The notes beneath the pieces were generated by a model. The model searched no databases. It saw nothing but the letters and a program-made list of their open reading frames with translations, and had not been told where the DNA came from. This document shows, piece after piece, positions 45,801-58,091 of a DNA stretch of 64,000 nucleotides (position 1 is the first letter of the stretch; each line of letters starts with the position of its first letter). Both the position numbers and the translations under genes were made by a program. Source of the stretch: Terramyces sp. JEL0728 (taxonomy: Eukaryota > Chytridiomycota > Chytridiomycetes > Rhizophydiales > Terramycetaceae); NCBI GenBank assembly GCA_027603945.1, contig JADIIU010000058.1:1-64000 (forward strand), given 5' to 3'.

Positions 45801-48800
45801 CAGGCTGTTTGCTTTTGATTAATTGCGATTCAATTGTGCTCATAGCCAGAGTTACAATTTCTTTGTCGTCCATTTCCATAGCGATTGAAAGAATGTATGT
45901 CCAACACAAATTGATGCTGAGTGGCAATGATGCTACTACAGATATTGAATCAGACTTTAGCTGGATGCCGTTGGAAGAATCTGCATTCACACTGTCATAT
46001 AATGCAAAATTGACAAGATATTTAAAACTGCTATCCAGCCCTGTAAGGGTTACCAACGAATTTAAAAGCAGTGGCCTCATAATCCTAGTGCCACTTACCG
46101 TGCGAGACTTGATATTTTTGTTTGCTGTACTTCCAAACGCTTGATACCAGTGCAAAGTACGTCCTCCCTGTGATGGAATAGAAATTGTGATTGAATTCGA
46201 AGTTCGGCGGATCAACTTTGGAGCACTTGAGTTATTGTCATCTTTCATGCTATCTAATAAAGCATCCTCCTGCTTTCTTCCATCTCGTAAATATTTCACA
46301 GCTTTTCTGAGAAGAAGCCCTCTATCTTCATAAGATAGTCCTTTTCCATGTAAAATTGTTGCAAGCAAAAACAGTCCGCGTTTTACTGGATCATCCCCGC
46401 AATTTGAGAATAAAATTGACTCATTTGGAGGCTGAAATTCAGTGGTAATTTCAAACTTTATATGCTTGAGTTTAAGTGTTTCCTCCTTTTTTTTGCGCAA
46501 TTTGCTCAAGGTTTGTTCATAGTCGTTCTTGATGATGCATCTGTAGTAGAAACTGAGAACATCCACATACAAACAGGCAAAATCTCGAATTGTTCTATCA
46601 TTCGCAGTGTTTGAATATATTTTGTGGTACGATGGGTCAGCCGTCGCGCAATCCTTGAAATCCACAGCCCCTCCAATATTAATATCTCTTGCTCTGTTGA
46701 TGTTGACGCAGCATTCCTTTAATACGCTTGTTGCATCTTCAAATTTGCCCATGCATTCGTAAATTAATGCCAGTTTTTGGGATATTCCTACACCAAGAAC
46801 AATTATTTGGGTATCTGTAAAATAGTGAATTCTGCAAAATATGGAATGAATAAATCCCAATACCAATAAAATTGCATCATCGGCTTTTAAATAGTATATC
46901 TTTGGTGCATCCAAGGTGGACTTGATATCCCTAAGGAAAGGTTCCACAAAACTCCACAATAACAGGGCAGAATCAATCACCAGGTAAGGGGATTTTGTAA
47001 GCAATTCGCCGCATTCTAAACATTCCAAAATTGAATTGCAGAAAATAGCTGTTGTTTGCTGAACTTGGTCTGTTAAATCAAATCTTGAAGCTCTGAAATC
47101 ACTCGGTGTTGCTCTTCCAGCCAAATTTGACTGAAAAAACACTTTTCGATCAATTTGGAACGAAAATACAAACTGTGCAGCTGCAAGCCGTAAGTTTGTT
47201 TCCAAGTATAGCGGGTTTGTTCGTTTAATTGGAAATGAACGAATAATGTCAAAAAGTGTTTCCAATTTGCTCCAATTCCGGTATCTGAACAAGAATTGAG
47301 AAAACTTGACAACTTCATGAATCTCATAATTGCTATCTTCCACCTTTGGTATTTCCACCTCTTCGGCTTCAAAGTGCTGGCGCTTTTCTTTGATCTCGGC
47401 TTTTAGCGCATATGATCCACTAAGCAAATTAAAAGCTTTATCCATCAGCATTGAGATGATATACTCCGCTAAGGAATTATCGTCAACCTTGTCTTGTATC
47501 TTCAAACGCTTGTCGAAAGTAATAATTCCTTCCAGTGCCAATGTAATAATCGAAAACTGCTCTGCTTTGGAAGTAAGAAGATCCAAAGCAGAATTAATTT
47601 CTTCCCAGCAACTTTTCTTTAGTTTCAGCTCTTCGGTATCCTCCTTTATTACCTTCTTCTTTTCCAGTTTTTTGTTGGTGTCGGGTTCAGCTTTATTTTC
47701 TTCTTTGAGCGGAACAGTGTTCGCCTCAAGTTGAGAAAAATTCTCAGTGTTTAATGGATATTGAGAAATGAATTTCCTGTATATATCCAGATGGTGACTT
47801 TTGTGATTTTGAAAATCAACGGGGAAATTAAAGATATTGTAGGAAAATAGGAAATGTTTGGAGCTCCATCCGATAATTGTTTGCATCTCCTTTTGCCAAC
47901 TAAAGTTTTCGAGGAAAGATTTCGCGTTGCAAGTTGTAACTACATTGGCCGCCATTAACTGCTTTACTTTTTCAAGGATATCCGGTTTCTGTACAACACC
48001 AGATTTGATTTTCATGGAAATGATCAAAAATTGAAGCAACTTGATTCCATTTTGGATATTTTTTTGATGAGCAGTGTCTTCTGGCTTTGATATCAAAGTT
48101 AGGATTGACAGTTTGGTTTTTAAGAAATCTAATCCGCATCTATCCTCAGCTTCGTGAACAATCCATTTATATGAAGACATGGTGATGAACACAAAGACGT
48201 TTGAAATTTCCTTCATTTCATACACCGTTTGATTTTCCAAAAAGCTTAGTATCCACAGTGACACTTCTTTTGCCTATGTTAGGTAAGCGTACCATCAATG
48301 GATTCCCAACATTGGCAAGAAATTGAGCAATTTGATATAAATGATAGACAGTCATCAAAACCGTCCATTTCAACGGGTAGTTCTGAGTCGTGAATTGGAA
48401 AGCGTTGTTCTTTAATTCATCCACCAACTGTTTAACTTGCTCTATCGTTTGAGGGTGGTTGATCCCAAAATCAACATTTACTATTGAAAGAAACTGAACT
48501 ACAAGCTTACTAAAATACAATCCAGCCTCGATTTCTTCTATTTCTCCGGCATTTTCTTCGTTTACATCCGCAACACGCGCTATAGTTGGCATAGCACTAA
48601 AATAATCTTCTACATAGAGAAAGCAGCTTTCATATGCTAAACTGTGACATCCTTTTATTTCCAACAAGTTGCTGCCAAAATCTAGGCATTTCTTTAAAAA
48701 CAGCTTTTTATCCAGATATTTCTTGTATTTTTCCAAGCAGTGCAAGAACTGAGATGCAACAATCCTATACTGGCTTACATTTTCCTTGGACAGCAGAACT

Positions 48801-48943
48801 GCTTGCAATGATTTTAACATGTACCGCACTTCACTTTCAAACATTGCCACCAGACCATCCAAGGCAATGTAAGAGTCTTTGACTGGCTCCCAGCCAGCTG
48901 CATCATGGCTGGGTTTGTCAGGGTTTGTATTTGTTTTTTTCAT
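39835..48943 (-). CDS. CFAP54: CFAP54, flagellar central-pair projection protein
   Basis: Six exons (introns 48274-48292, 44737-44758, 44570-44589, 41884-41905, 40039-40058) encode 3001 aa; human CFAP54 is about 3100. The protein is a giant helical-repeat scaffold of the axonemal C1 central-pair projection, needed for motile flagella. The decisive segment is a fibronectin-III-like insert (about residues 905-1000: PKLIRRTSNSITISIP, LHWYQAFGS, LTGLDSSFKYLVNFALYD) followed by ASLPLSINLCWTYI, which parallels the CFAP54 region around VAWYRVFG and LPLLTAWAYL. A Ser/Pro-rich linker (about 1450-1530) separates N- and C-terminal helical halves. All splice sites keep the frame across the 9-kb locus. 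The start is the ATG at 48943. This gene implies a flagellated life stage. Confidence 0.85.
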
Positions 48944-49187
48944 CAAAAGCAAAGAGTGCGCGTTCTACTGCGTGTTATATAGTAACAAGCAGCTAATTGG
49001 GACATTAAATTCGGCAATAAAAAAGTGTGATTCGCCGTTATAACTATTCCAACAAAGTGTAGCATATTCATTATAATGGCCGTGGTCGACTCTTATTGCA
49101 GCCTGCTTGGTTGAATGTATGCCACATGTCCATACACTGCCCCTTCAATTTGTGTAACATCATGGCTCAAAAAAGTTTCAAGAAAAA

Positions 49188-50846
49188 ATGAGAAAGAAAG
49201 CTTGCGATTCATGCAGGCAAAAGAAGAGAAAGTGTGATGGACAAACCCCGTGCTCATATTGTGTAAAAACAGCACACCTGAACTCCAACAAATTACCAAA
49301 CTGCACATATAATAGACTCCAATCTAGCACCAATGCCAAGACAGTCATACCGACTACCCCACCCTACGACGATTCAATATTTAATTACAAATTAGTGGAT
49401 TCAAAGTCGCCTATATCAAATATCCTGCCTTTAAATATGGAATATGATTTGATTAGACTGTGTGTGCTGCTGAATCCGCTGTTGGTGACACATGTTGACG
49501 ATATGCTCCGCATATTCAAGGATTTCAAAATTACTAAAGAACTGCATTTGACTTTGTGTGGTAATATCAAGTTGATTATAGGCTTCGGAGTCATGTATTC
49601 TAATCACCCTCAGATATCCCCCAAAAGGGCACTGTCCTCCAACTATCTTGCAAATGCAAAAGCGATATTAGATGATTTGAGCCCTTCCGCTAATTTCGGA
49701 GTAGATTATTGCCTGGATTTACTGCGCACCTTTATCGTCATGGGAGTTTGCCAATTTGGGTTTCATGAAGTTGATTCCGCACTGGAGTGTATGGGCACTC
49801 TGCAAGAACTTATCCCAAGATTAGGGATTTTTGAAGGGATATTTGATGAAACCAACTGCATGGCTGATGGGGACAGATTGCGCAGACAAATATTATGGCA
49901 GAGCTGCTTGCTTATCGATACGCTGGGTTCAAATGCAAGCGGACAAGATTTTATTTTGGACGACAACCTGTTTGATTGGAAAATCCAACCTTCAATATCC
50001 TATTTTGTTGGAATATCAAAGGAAAGCTTACAACCCTTCAATCAGCTAAACCCGATAACCCACTCTCTTTGGGTTGATGAAAAGGCAACTCATTTCCTGA
50101 ATGGAATGTGCGACCTTGGATTCCTGTCTGTGGAAAATGATTTGCACTACCTCACACAGTCGCGATTTTCAATCATCAAAACTTTTAGAAAAGTTATACT
50201 GTATGCTAGAGCTTATGATAAAGGATTGGCAGAGCATATTGATTACCATTCGTTACATGCCGAGCTGTTGCTATGGATGAAGGATTTGCCTGCTGCACTC
50301 AAACCAATTTCTAATCTAGAAATGTACGCCAAAACGATCCCAGCCCTTGAATCGCCTAATGATATATGGGCAAGGCATCCTACCGCAGTCCAGGATTTCT
50401 TGTTGTTCCTGTCTGGCCTGGTTCACTTGCATCTGCCTGGTGCGCAGAAAAACTCACAGTTCCCATATGTTCTTGACCAAAACAGCGCAGCTCAATTTAC
50501 GTCAAAGGAAATTGTTCTTGCCTGCTTTAACGTACTTATCTATGTCATTGAAACAATGTACGCGTTTTCCGACAATCAGTTTATAAATTCCCCTGGCAAA
50601 TTAACACCGACAATGTCGGATATGATGGCTGTTTTGCACATTTACAACATCACCTCGTCAGCAATCATCACCAGCAGATGTTTCCCAGCAATTCAGTCTG
50701 AAATCTTATCGGTGCAATCGCTGACAGAAATTTATATCCTTCCTTTCCTAAAGTCGATTGGCACCATTTGGCCAATGTCAGAGCATTATTATGTGAAAAT
50801 ATCTGCATTTATCAAGCTCGATCCTGATTTTGTTATGGAAGAGTGA
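49188..50846 (+). CDS. Zn2Cys6 (Gal4-type) transcription factor
   Basis: An intronless 552-residue regulator. The binuclear zinc cluster is at the extreme N-terminus: CDSCRQKKRKCDGQTPCSYC plus a final Cys about 13 residues later, with the basic linker typical of Gal4 proteins. The middle (about residues 90-450) is helical and resembles the fungal-specific transcription-factor regulatory domain. The start is the ATG at 49188; an earlier ATG at 49162 is out of frame. Zn2Cys6 proteins are almost confined to fungi, which supports the taxonomic call. Target genes are unknown. It is divergent from CFAP54 with about 245 bp between starts and lies 63 bp before the next gene on the same strand. Confidence 0.92.
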   Translation: MRKKACDSCRQKKRKCDGQTPCSYCVKTAHLNSNKLPNCTYNRLQSSTNAKTVIPTTPPYDDSIFNYKLVDSKSPISNILPLNMEYDLIRLCVLLNPLLVTHVDDMLRIFKDFKITKELHLTLCGNIKLIIGFGVMYSNHPQISPKRALSSNYLANAKAILDDLSPSANFGVDYCLDLLRTFIVMGVCQFGFHEVDSALECMGTLQELIPRLGIFEGIFDETNCMADGDRLRRQILWQSCLLIDTLGSNASGQDFILDDNLFDWKIQPSISYFVGISKESLQPFNQLNPITHSLWVDEKATHFLNGMCDLGFLSVENDLHYLTQSRFSIIKTFRKVILYARAYDKGLAEHIDYHSLHAELLLWMKDLPAALKPISNLEMYAKTIPALESPNDIWARHPTAVQDFLLFLSGLVHLHLPGAQKNSQFPYVLDQNSAAQFTSKEIVLACFNVLIYVIETMYAFSDNQFINSPGKLTPTMSDMMAVLHIYNITSSAIITSRCFPAIQSEILSVQSLTEIYILPFLKSIGTIWPMSEHYYVKISAFIKLDPDFVMEE

Positions 50847-50909
50847 CTGTGCAAATAATAAACAAACCTATTGTGTTGATGAAATATACGGTTTACAAAT
50901 TCCACCAAC

Positions 50910-53900
50910 ATGTCTTCGGCATTCTTTTTCACTTCGGATTGGGATAGAAATGCATTCAAAGGGGAAATACCTGGAAAAGTAAAACCAATGTTGACATTAG
51001 ACATTTCACCAGATCCGCATAACAGACAAAGATTTGGAAACATTACCAAGAGCAATTTATAACGATTTTGTATCTGAATTAAAATTAAGAGAAGAAGGGG
51101 TTTCAGGCACCACTTCTTCCGATATCCGTCCCCTAAAGTACATCAACGAACCAGACTTTCTACTGAATCTTTGCGTATACTCAAAATCAGAGCTTCCAAA
51201 AGAAGAACCTGAAAACGTGTATGACCAGACTCCAGTATTCAAAACTAACCTAGGCTGGAAGTGAAGATAATTTGGCAGACGAAAATTCAAGGACAGTGAT
51301 TTTAACAGACTGGGGTATAGATATTCTGAATTTCTCTTTAAAAGATGCCATCCCGCCAATAAACAAACCGAAAATCCCCTCTCCAGAAGAAAGACCAGTG
51401 CATATCTATGGGAAAAATGAAGCGCGATTGGGCTTTGCAGTTCATCAGAGATACAGCACTTGTCTGAATAGGCTAGCAGCAACTTTGCCCAATGAAATTG
51501 AAAGTGCATATAAAAACTGCTCAGAAATGATCACTGAAAGAGACAATTGCACCTCCAAAAATGTTTTGAAATACAAGAGAAAATTTGTAAAGAAAGAACA
51601 GGTGACAAGAGGCTTGAGCTATTTAGGAAGGGGAAACCTCGATGTACGCATGGGATGGTATTTCGTAACTAATGCTCAGGGCAAATCTGTCGCAGTTTGA
51701 CAATCAAAACTATGTTGGGGATATTGCAGAAAATTTAGTTCGTGAAGATCTCGAAACTCAGCCATCCAGTGCGTCTTTTGCAGCAGAATTAGCCCAAGCG
51801 CCTTATCAAGCAAAGCAAGCTTTACTTCGAAAGGTATCGAAAAAAGGAACCGTATCGCGACCATCCGCCAGTGGAAGGGCAAGTGTAGAGAGTTCTAAAA
51901 AGCCAATCCTAAAATCTTTTGAGCAAGAGGCCAAGTTTGTTTCTGCTGGAATAACCTTGCAATCGCCATCCAATTTGGACACGCAAACTCCAAAAGATAT
52001 CACAGATATCAAAGAACCAGACAGCATTTGGGAATCAAAAACACAAACCGAAACCAAACACGAGCAACAGGAAAAGATTTTCAAAAGGATTTCAGTAGTG
52101 AAGGGACGATCTTCCATATTGGAGAAAAAAGAAAGCGTAAAAGATACAAAAATACAGCCAGAAGAAAAGGACGAAGAAATAAATCTAGAGGAAGAAGAGC
52201 GATGGATTGAAAGTCAGAAGAATGCAATGTTTAGTTCCAGATTCAAAGAAGATCCTTTAGTTGCTGCACCTGCCTCGAAATCAGAAATCGCTAGTGAAAA
52301 TGGGCCAGTGCAATCAAAGCTCGGCAAATTAATAGAAAATTCCCCAGAATTAGCATCATTAATGTCCTCCAAACTGAACGCTGCGCTGAAAAAGGAACAA
52401 GCTAAAGACAACGCCATGAATCCAAAAGGCGAACTGCCAACCCAAGACAATATTAGCCAGGGGAGCTTTTTATCAAGATTTGACAAAATATTGGAAAGCA
52501 ATTCCAATACTATTGGCGACATCGAATCAACCACTGTTTCGCGATTTGACAAGTTTGTCGTTGCTACTAAAAAGGAAGATGAAATACCTCCTAAAGCGGA
52601 ACAAGAGAATATTACGCCAAAGAGGATCTCGACTACCACCGCCGGTAAGCAGTCAAGGCTGGAAAGACTGTTAAGCATCGAAAAAGGTGCCGAACCTCCA
52701 GTAACAGCAATCGAAGAGAAAAAGGATCTTCATGAACCAATTATGATAAACGACAAGAAAGAATTCGAAAATAAGGTCCAGTTGGCTGAATTTGATTACA
52801 ATGAAATTAAACTGGAAACAAAAATAGAGATGTTTAAAGAACAGTCTCCAATCAGCGCAAATACAAATATTTCAACCACTCCAAAAACTTTAATAGCTGA
52901 ATCTTTAACATCTGCAGTTGTCCAACCCCCAACAATCGCAATTCCTGATGCGATACGAGAACAGGATGTGTCCTCTGTGTCTCCACCGCCAATCCCACCT
53001 TCATCTAGCAAACCTGCAAGGCAAGTTCCACACACCGCAGAACCTGAAAGTCATTTGGAAATCCACGAACTGCCAGAGCAGAGCCGTATCAGTTCATATT
53101 CTACGTACTCTACCACTGAAACCATTTCCGAAGGAAAGAAGAAAGGGTTAGGAGGAAAGGTAAAGAAGTGGGCAGAAAAAATGTCTGGTAAATCATCCAA
53201 AGAAAATCTTGCAAAGAGTACAGAAAGTCTCGCATCAACGGAAAAGCTTAAAGATAGTGATGAATCGCCAAAGAAGAAGCATGGTTTGATGTCATCGATT
53301 GCCAGTAGCTTGCACAAATCAAACAACAGCATCAAAGAGTCTGTTGATGAAATACAGAGTCCTGATTCGCACGGGAGTCAACTGCGTTCCAGCTCTAGTG
53401 CCCACTCGTTAGAAATCCTTGGAGATGAATCTTCCCCAAAAAAGAAAAAAGGACTCCTAGCCTCATTTGGATTGTCTAAATCCAAAGAAAAATTAAATGA
53501 GAGCAGCAAACCAAGAGAATCAATTACCAGCCAAGCAAGAAAAAAATCTGTCGCAGAAAGTAACATTGAGCTAGAAGCAGAATCACTTCCATTGAACAAC
53601 GTAGCTGAAAGCAAGCCAGTAACCAATCGGCCAAGTCCAAACATCGAAAGTTTGCCTGTGCTACCAACAAAAACCATTTCAAAGTCAGTAGAAAGCGTGG
53701 AAATTACATCTCAAACATTGCCTTTGGAAAATCATGTAAAGAAAGTCGACAGCCCAAAAGTTGAGGTTTCTGAACCAGAAAAGAACAAAAATGGCACCGA
53801 ATCAAAATCTCCTGTTAAAATTGTTGAAGAGGTACCGAACAACGCTCAACCCCAATTTGAAAATAAGACACCAGTCGAAGATAAACCATCCAAAAAAGAA

Positions 53901-55814
53901 GAATACATGTCCAGATTTGACAAAATTTTAGGTGAAATTTCTCCTATTTCCCATTCAATGCAGACAACAATACAAGAAAACTCTCTTGGTGAATCAGAGC
54001 GTGAGATTGAAAAACAAAATGTTGTTTCCCCTGTAAAGACTGGCAGCATTGGCACAGGTCTTTCTACTACGCTGCAAGAGCCCCAGGTTGGAAACCAAAA
54101 GCATTTAAAGAAACCTGCTATTGATGCTCCGAAGCAATTGCCAGCTAGCCATGAATATGGGGAAGCTCTACTTCCACAAGCAAACGAATCAAAGGCTGTT
54201 AAAGAAAAAGCAGAGTTATCGATCAAACTACAAGATAAGGATATAGCCGAAAATCAAGGAATAGGATTGGCCGAAATCAAGAAACCTGGCTCTGTGCAGA
54301 CCAAAGATCTAAGGAATAATAGCGGAATTAACGTTGAAAAAAAAGATGCACAAAAAAGAGAGCAGATAGATGTAAAAGACAATGTAGACATAACTTCACT
54401 TTCAAATGCATCCAACACAGTATTGGCAACAGAAACAGCCACAACTAAAGTAGATCCAACACCAAAAGCGCAAGAGTCTGCTGAAAGTAACATAAATACC
54501 ACTAAATCAATTTCTGAAAATCTACAGGGCGAATCTGAAATTACTCGTGAGATGGTTATCCTGTGTATTAACTTTAGGCTCCAAAACCAAAAGTTGGTCC
54601 AAATAGCAAAAGATTTTTGAATGCAATGGATATGGCGAAAATCGAAGCAGCTCAGAAACCCAGTGAAATCAAAAAACCCGCACACGGAAATATTGACAAT
54701 CAATCAACTGAGAAAGTTGAAGCCAAATCTGTTCAAAGTCTATCAACTGGGAAGATTGAAGCCAAATCTGTTCAAAGTCTATCAACTGGGAAGATTGAAG
54801 CCAAATCTGTTCAAAGTCTATCAACTGCTGAGCCAAGTACCAAACCTACAGGGAGTGTTAATAAGATTTCGGAAAATCAATCGATTCCTAACAATGCGCA
54901 GATTCCTGAAAGCAAGTCGCTGGAAAACCTGAAGAAACAAAATACAGATTTAGATTCAGAGAAATGGGTAATTTCCTATAACCGTAGTTGGAAACCCCGC
55001 AAAAAGTTACTTGGAAAGATCACAAATGCGAAGTAAATATTACAAAATTCGAGCTGAACGCCTACGAGGTTGGAAAATGTAATTACTTTTAACAATAGCA
55101 AAACTATTCAAGCCTTACCTTCCAATCAATTTGAGGAGGATATTATCAGTGCAGCTTGAAAAAGACACGACTGTTGTTTTCCAGTGTGTAATTCCTCACG
55201 AAGATAAAGACGGCGGTGAATTTAAGAAGGTTGCGCTTGGATTTGCTACTGCTAGTATTGCAAAGGAATGGAAGGATCACCTATTGAACCTGTCCTATGG
55301 TGGTAAGTCAAGTACCTGAGCTAGGTGTGTATGCAGAAGCATGCAAAAGAGGAATATTGGTCCTAGCTGAGAAATCTGATAAGGATAGCACTAAGCTTGT
55401 TGAAAAATATATGGTCGAAGTATTTGAGGCATCAAAGAGGCCATTTGAGTTGAAAGGTAACCAATTCTAATAGTTAGTGGTACAGTATAATGAGTTCAGC
55501 ATTTCCAATATTTTGGAAAAACAGGATTTTAAAAACCTTGGAAATATCGTTTGTACCAATTCAGATTTTATTTCTCGTTTACAGCAAGTTCTTGTTCGCA
55601 ACCAACTTTGCAGTAATCCAGGTAATATAAGAGTAACTGTAGTGGTGTTAATGACTGAAAAGGATCCGGTTGATGCTGCTCTCGATATAGTGCGATGTAA
55701 CCAGAAATTAACTTAGCTTCGGTCGGGAAATCCAAGCTAGGAGTGCTGCATGTGTCTGGAACAGAGCTCAAGAGGGAAAGCCAAAAATTATTGGGAATGT
55801 TTAAAAAAAAGTAA
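50910..55814 (+). CDS. long disordered protein with SRFDK motifs and folded ends, function unknown
   Basis: Ten exons encode 1571 aa; introns 50979-51000, 51235-51253, 51658-51679, 54555-54577, 54968-54987, 55079-55098, 55303-55324, 55457-55477 and 55697-55716. A folded-looking N-terminus (about 1-290; TVILTDWGIDILNFSLKD) precedes about 1000 residues of low-complexity Lys/Ser/Glu sequence. Within it are three SRFDK(I/F) motifs, three basic KKKxGL modules, and three perfect or near-perfect 13-residue repeats. The C-terminal ~270 residues look like a folded beta-rich domain (VVFQCVIPHEDKDGG, KKVALGFATASIAKEWKDHLLNLSYGG), possibly PH-like or gelsolin-like. I do not recognise the family. An adaptor or cytoskeletal scaffold is the best guess. 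Confidence 0.7.
54716..54832 (+). repeat. three tandem 39-bp coding repeats
   Basis: Three head-to-tail copies (54716-54754, 54755-54793, 54794-54832) within the preceding gene encode a 13-residue unit around EAKSVQSLSTGKI. Copies 1 and 2 differ at one base at their start, and copy 3 diverges only in its last few bases. Near identity at synonymous sites points to recent slippage or unequal exchange. Confidence 0.95.
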
Positions 55815-55860
55815 TTCAATAAACCTTGTTTAATTTTGTCATTATCACAGCCTTTGGTGT

Positions 55861-57876
55861 TTACACAGTTGCTTCTGGAAGAGGCGGAATCTTGATATCA
55901 ACCAACTTTAAAATTCCTGATGAATCGTCGTTTACACTTGATTTTCTGACATACGCTATTCTTTCGTCTGATACGCTCTCTTTTCTGGATCTGGGTGGAA
56001 TATCCTTTCGGTCCTGGGTATCTTGAAATTCGTCTTTGCTTAGCACCTTCAGTGTTTTTATCCTGTTGTAAGCAAAAGTTACCAGTTGTTGAAATTTTCA
56101 GTCATGGCGCTATGCCTGCTAAACTGCTCTATGATACTTTCCACTTGGTCGTTTCTAAATGCAGCCTCAGCTACTTTGTTGCAGACGTCGCACTTTAAGA
56201 TGTTCATATTCTCTTCCTGCATGTCAGTCACGCATTTTTTGCAGAAAGTATGCCCACAAGGTGAGAGCGTCACTGGTTGGTGCAGTTGATTCAAACTCTT
56301 TGGGCAGATGAATCCAGTCTATGTCAGCAAAATTTTACTCGCAGCATTTCTTCCGAAAGTTGAAAGGCTATGAGCTTTTGTATCATTTCTGCCTCGACAG
56401 ATTTCAAAAACAACATTCTTGGATGAAACTGTTCTTTTTCCATATCTTTGATTTTATCACTAAGCGCTGATATCAAAAAATATTACCAATTGCTTGCCTA
56501 TGCTTTTCTCTGATTATTTGGTTTGCATTGTCCAAATCTGCCTTAAGAGATTTTTCTTTTCCTTGCTTTAATAATGGTTTTACTCTGCCATTTCTTTTCA
56601 ATATCGGTAATCAATTCAGCATCAACGGTAGATCGTATTACTGCTTCTTCTTGTTTGCGGTGGGCGGCAGATGCAGCAGCCCTCTGCTTTTCGGCCTTTA
56701 CTACTTCTTCGTTGAGCTGGTTATTCATATTCCACAGCTGTTCTTCTTTTCTTTCTAATTTTTCCTCGTACTCTGTCACAGTGTCCGAAATCTTTTGCAA
56801 CAATTCAGATATATAAGACTCTTTGCCAGAAAGATTTTGTTCGCATACTTTTAGTACTTCTTCGACATCTGCCTTTGCTTTCATGCATGCTGCAAGTTCT
56901 GCCTGTACATTTTTCTTTTGTTTCTTGTTTAAATGATGGATTACCAAAGCCAGTTGGCAAGCGTTTTTGGCTTCTTCTACTTCCAACGTAAGTTCGTCGC
57001 ATTCATGCTTTTTCAAATCAAAATTCTTTTTGACAATGAGATAGTTTGAAGTAACGTCTTTGTTGGCATCTATCAATTCTCTGATTCTTTTCTGTAGCTG
57101 GTCGTTTTCCTGTCCAAGCGTCGTACCCGACTCCATCAACTGTTCGGTTTTATGTTGCAAATCTACGTTCTCCTTGGACAGATTATCTAAATTTCTTTGA
57201 TATTTGATTATTTCTACCTTGAGCTCATCAACCTTGAACAATTTATCACTCACGTTAAGCTAGCCCTACCTGACTGCTTTCCTCTCTTTGTCTATGGTTT
57301 CATTCAATTCCTTGATGGTTTTATCGCGCGATAGTATGGCTGCCGAGTCCTCTATTTTGCTCCTTGATTAGATATACTTACTCTTTGTATTCTTGATATT
57401 CCTTAGTAAGCAGATCCAATGTATTTTTCAACGATTGATTGGTTTTTTGTAATTCAATTCGTGTTCGAGTTTCTTGTAAGAGCATCCTCTCGGTTTCTTC
57501 CCTGAATATTAACCTCCACATACTGGGATCTATCGAATCTTGTGTAATTAGCTTTGTCGATCCGCAGTTCTGAAATGGTTTCGATTTTCTTTCTTAATTC
57601 TTCTGCCATGTTTTGATTTTGAAATTGGATTTCCTGGATAATCTCTGAATTTCGGAGGCATTCTCTTATCAAATCTACTTTAGGGCTGCACTTACTCTTA
57701 TTTCTTTCAAATGAATATTCGCAGTACGCCTTCAATTTAGGGACAGTGATGTTGGCTATGGTAAATTCGCGATTACAGTCTGGTGGTGATAATATCTCAA
57801 AAATGTTTGAATAATTTGGCGGCTGCTTATTGCCTTGAGATGAATTAGCATTGAGATTTGGCAAACGAGGAAGCAT
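55861..57876 (-). CDS. coiled-coil protein with C-terminal RING/U-box-like finger
   Basis: Eight exons (introns 57502-57523, 57363-57381, 57249-57269, 56562-56583, 56467-56486, 56319-56338, 56063-56082) encode 623 aa. Residues about 120-450 form long coiled coils (TLDLLTKEYQEYKE, NLDNLSKENVDLQHK, EEKLERKEEQLWNMNN). A zinc finger near 475-525 reads FICPKSLNQLHQPVTL, CGHTFCKKCV and CDVC, a RING-like set whose first half resembles a U-box. The tail is Arg/Asp-rich. I do not recognise an orthologue; coiled coil plus RING in a flagellated fungus allows a ubiquitin-ligase or axoneme/centriole role, both unproven. The start at 57876 is the first ATG of the open frame. Confidence 0.7.
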
Positions 57877-58091
57877 TTGAGGTAACTTGGTGACGTCGCC
57901 TGAAGGTATTTTTTAGCTTGCACAATTTGTTGTCAGCTTATTTTTGGGATGTATTCTCCACCAGTCTGCAGTCCATCTACAATAAAGATTGCAATAACTT
58001 GGAACCCAGATACTGAGATCACCCTTGCTCATGATGATCAAGTGTGGCTTCGTTAATTAAAAGTTGAAGACACCTAAAAGATTCCGCCAAA

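Noticed and set aside
39835..48943. Three separate hypothetical genes on the minus strand
   Set aside because: The frames join through five 19-22 nt introns into one 3001-codon reading frame matching CFAP54 in length and domain order.
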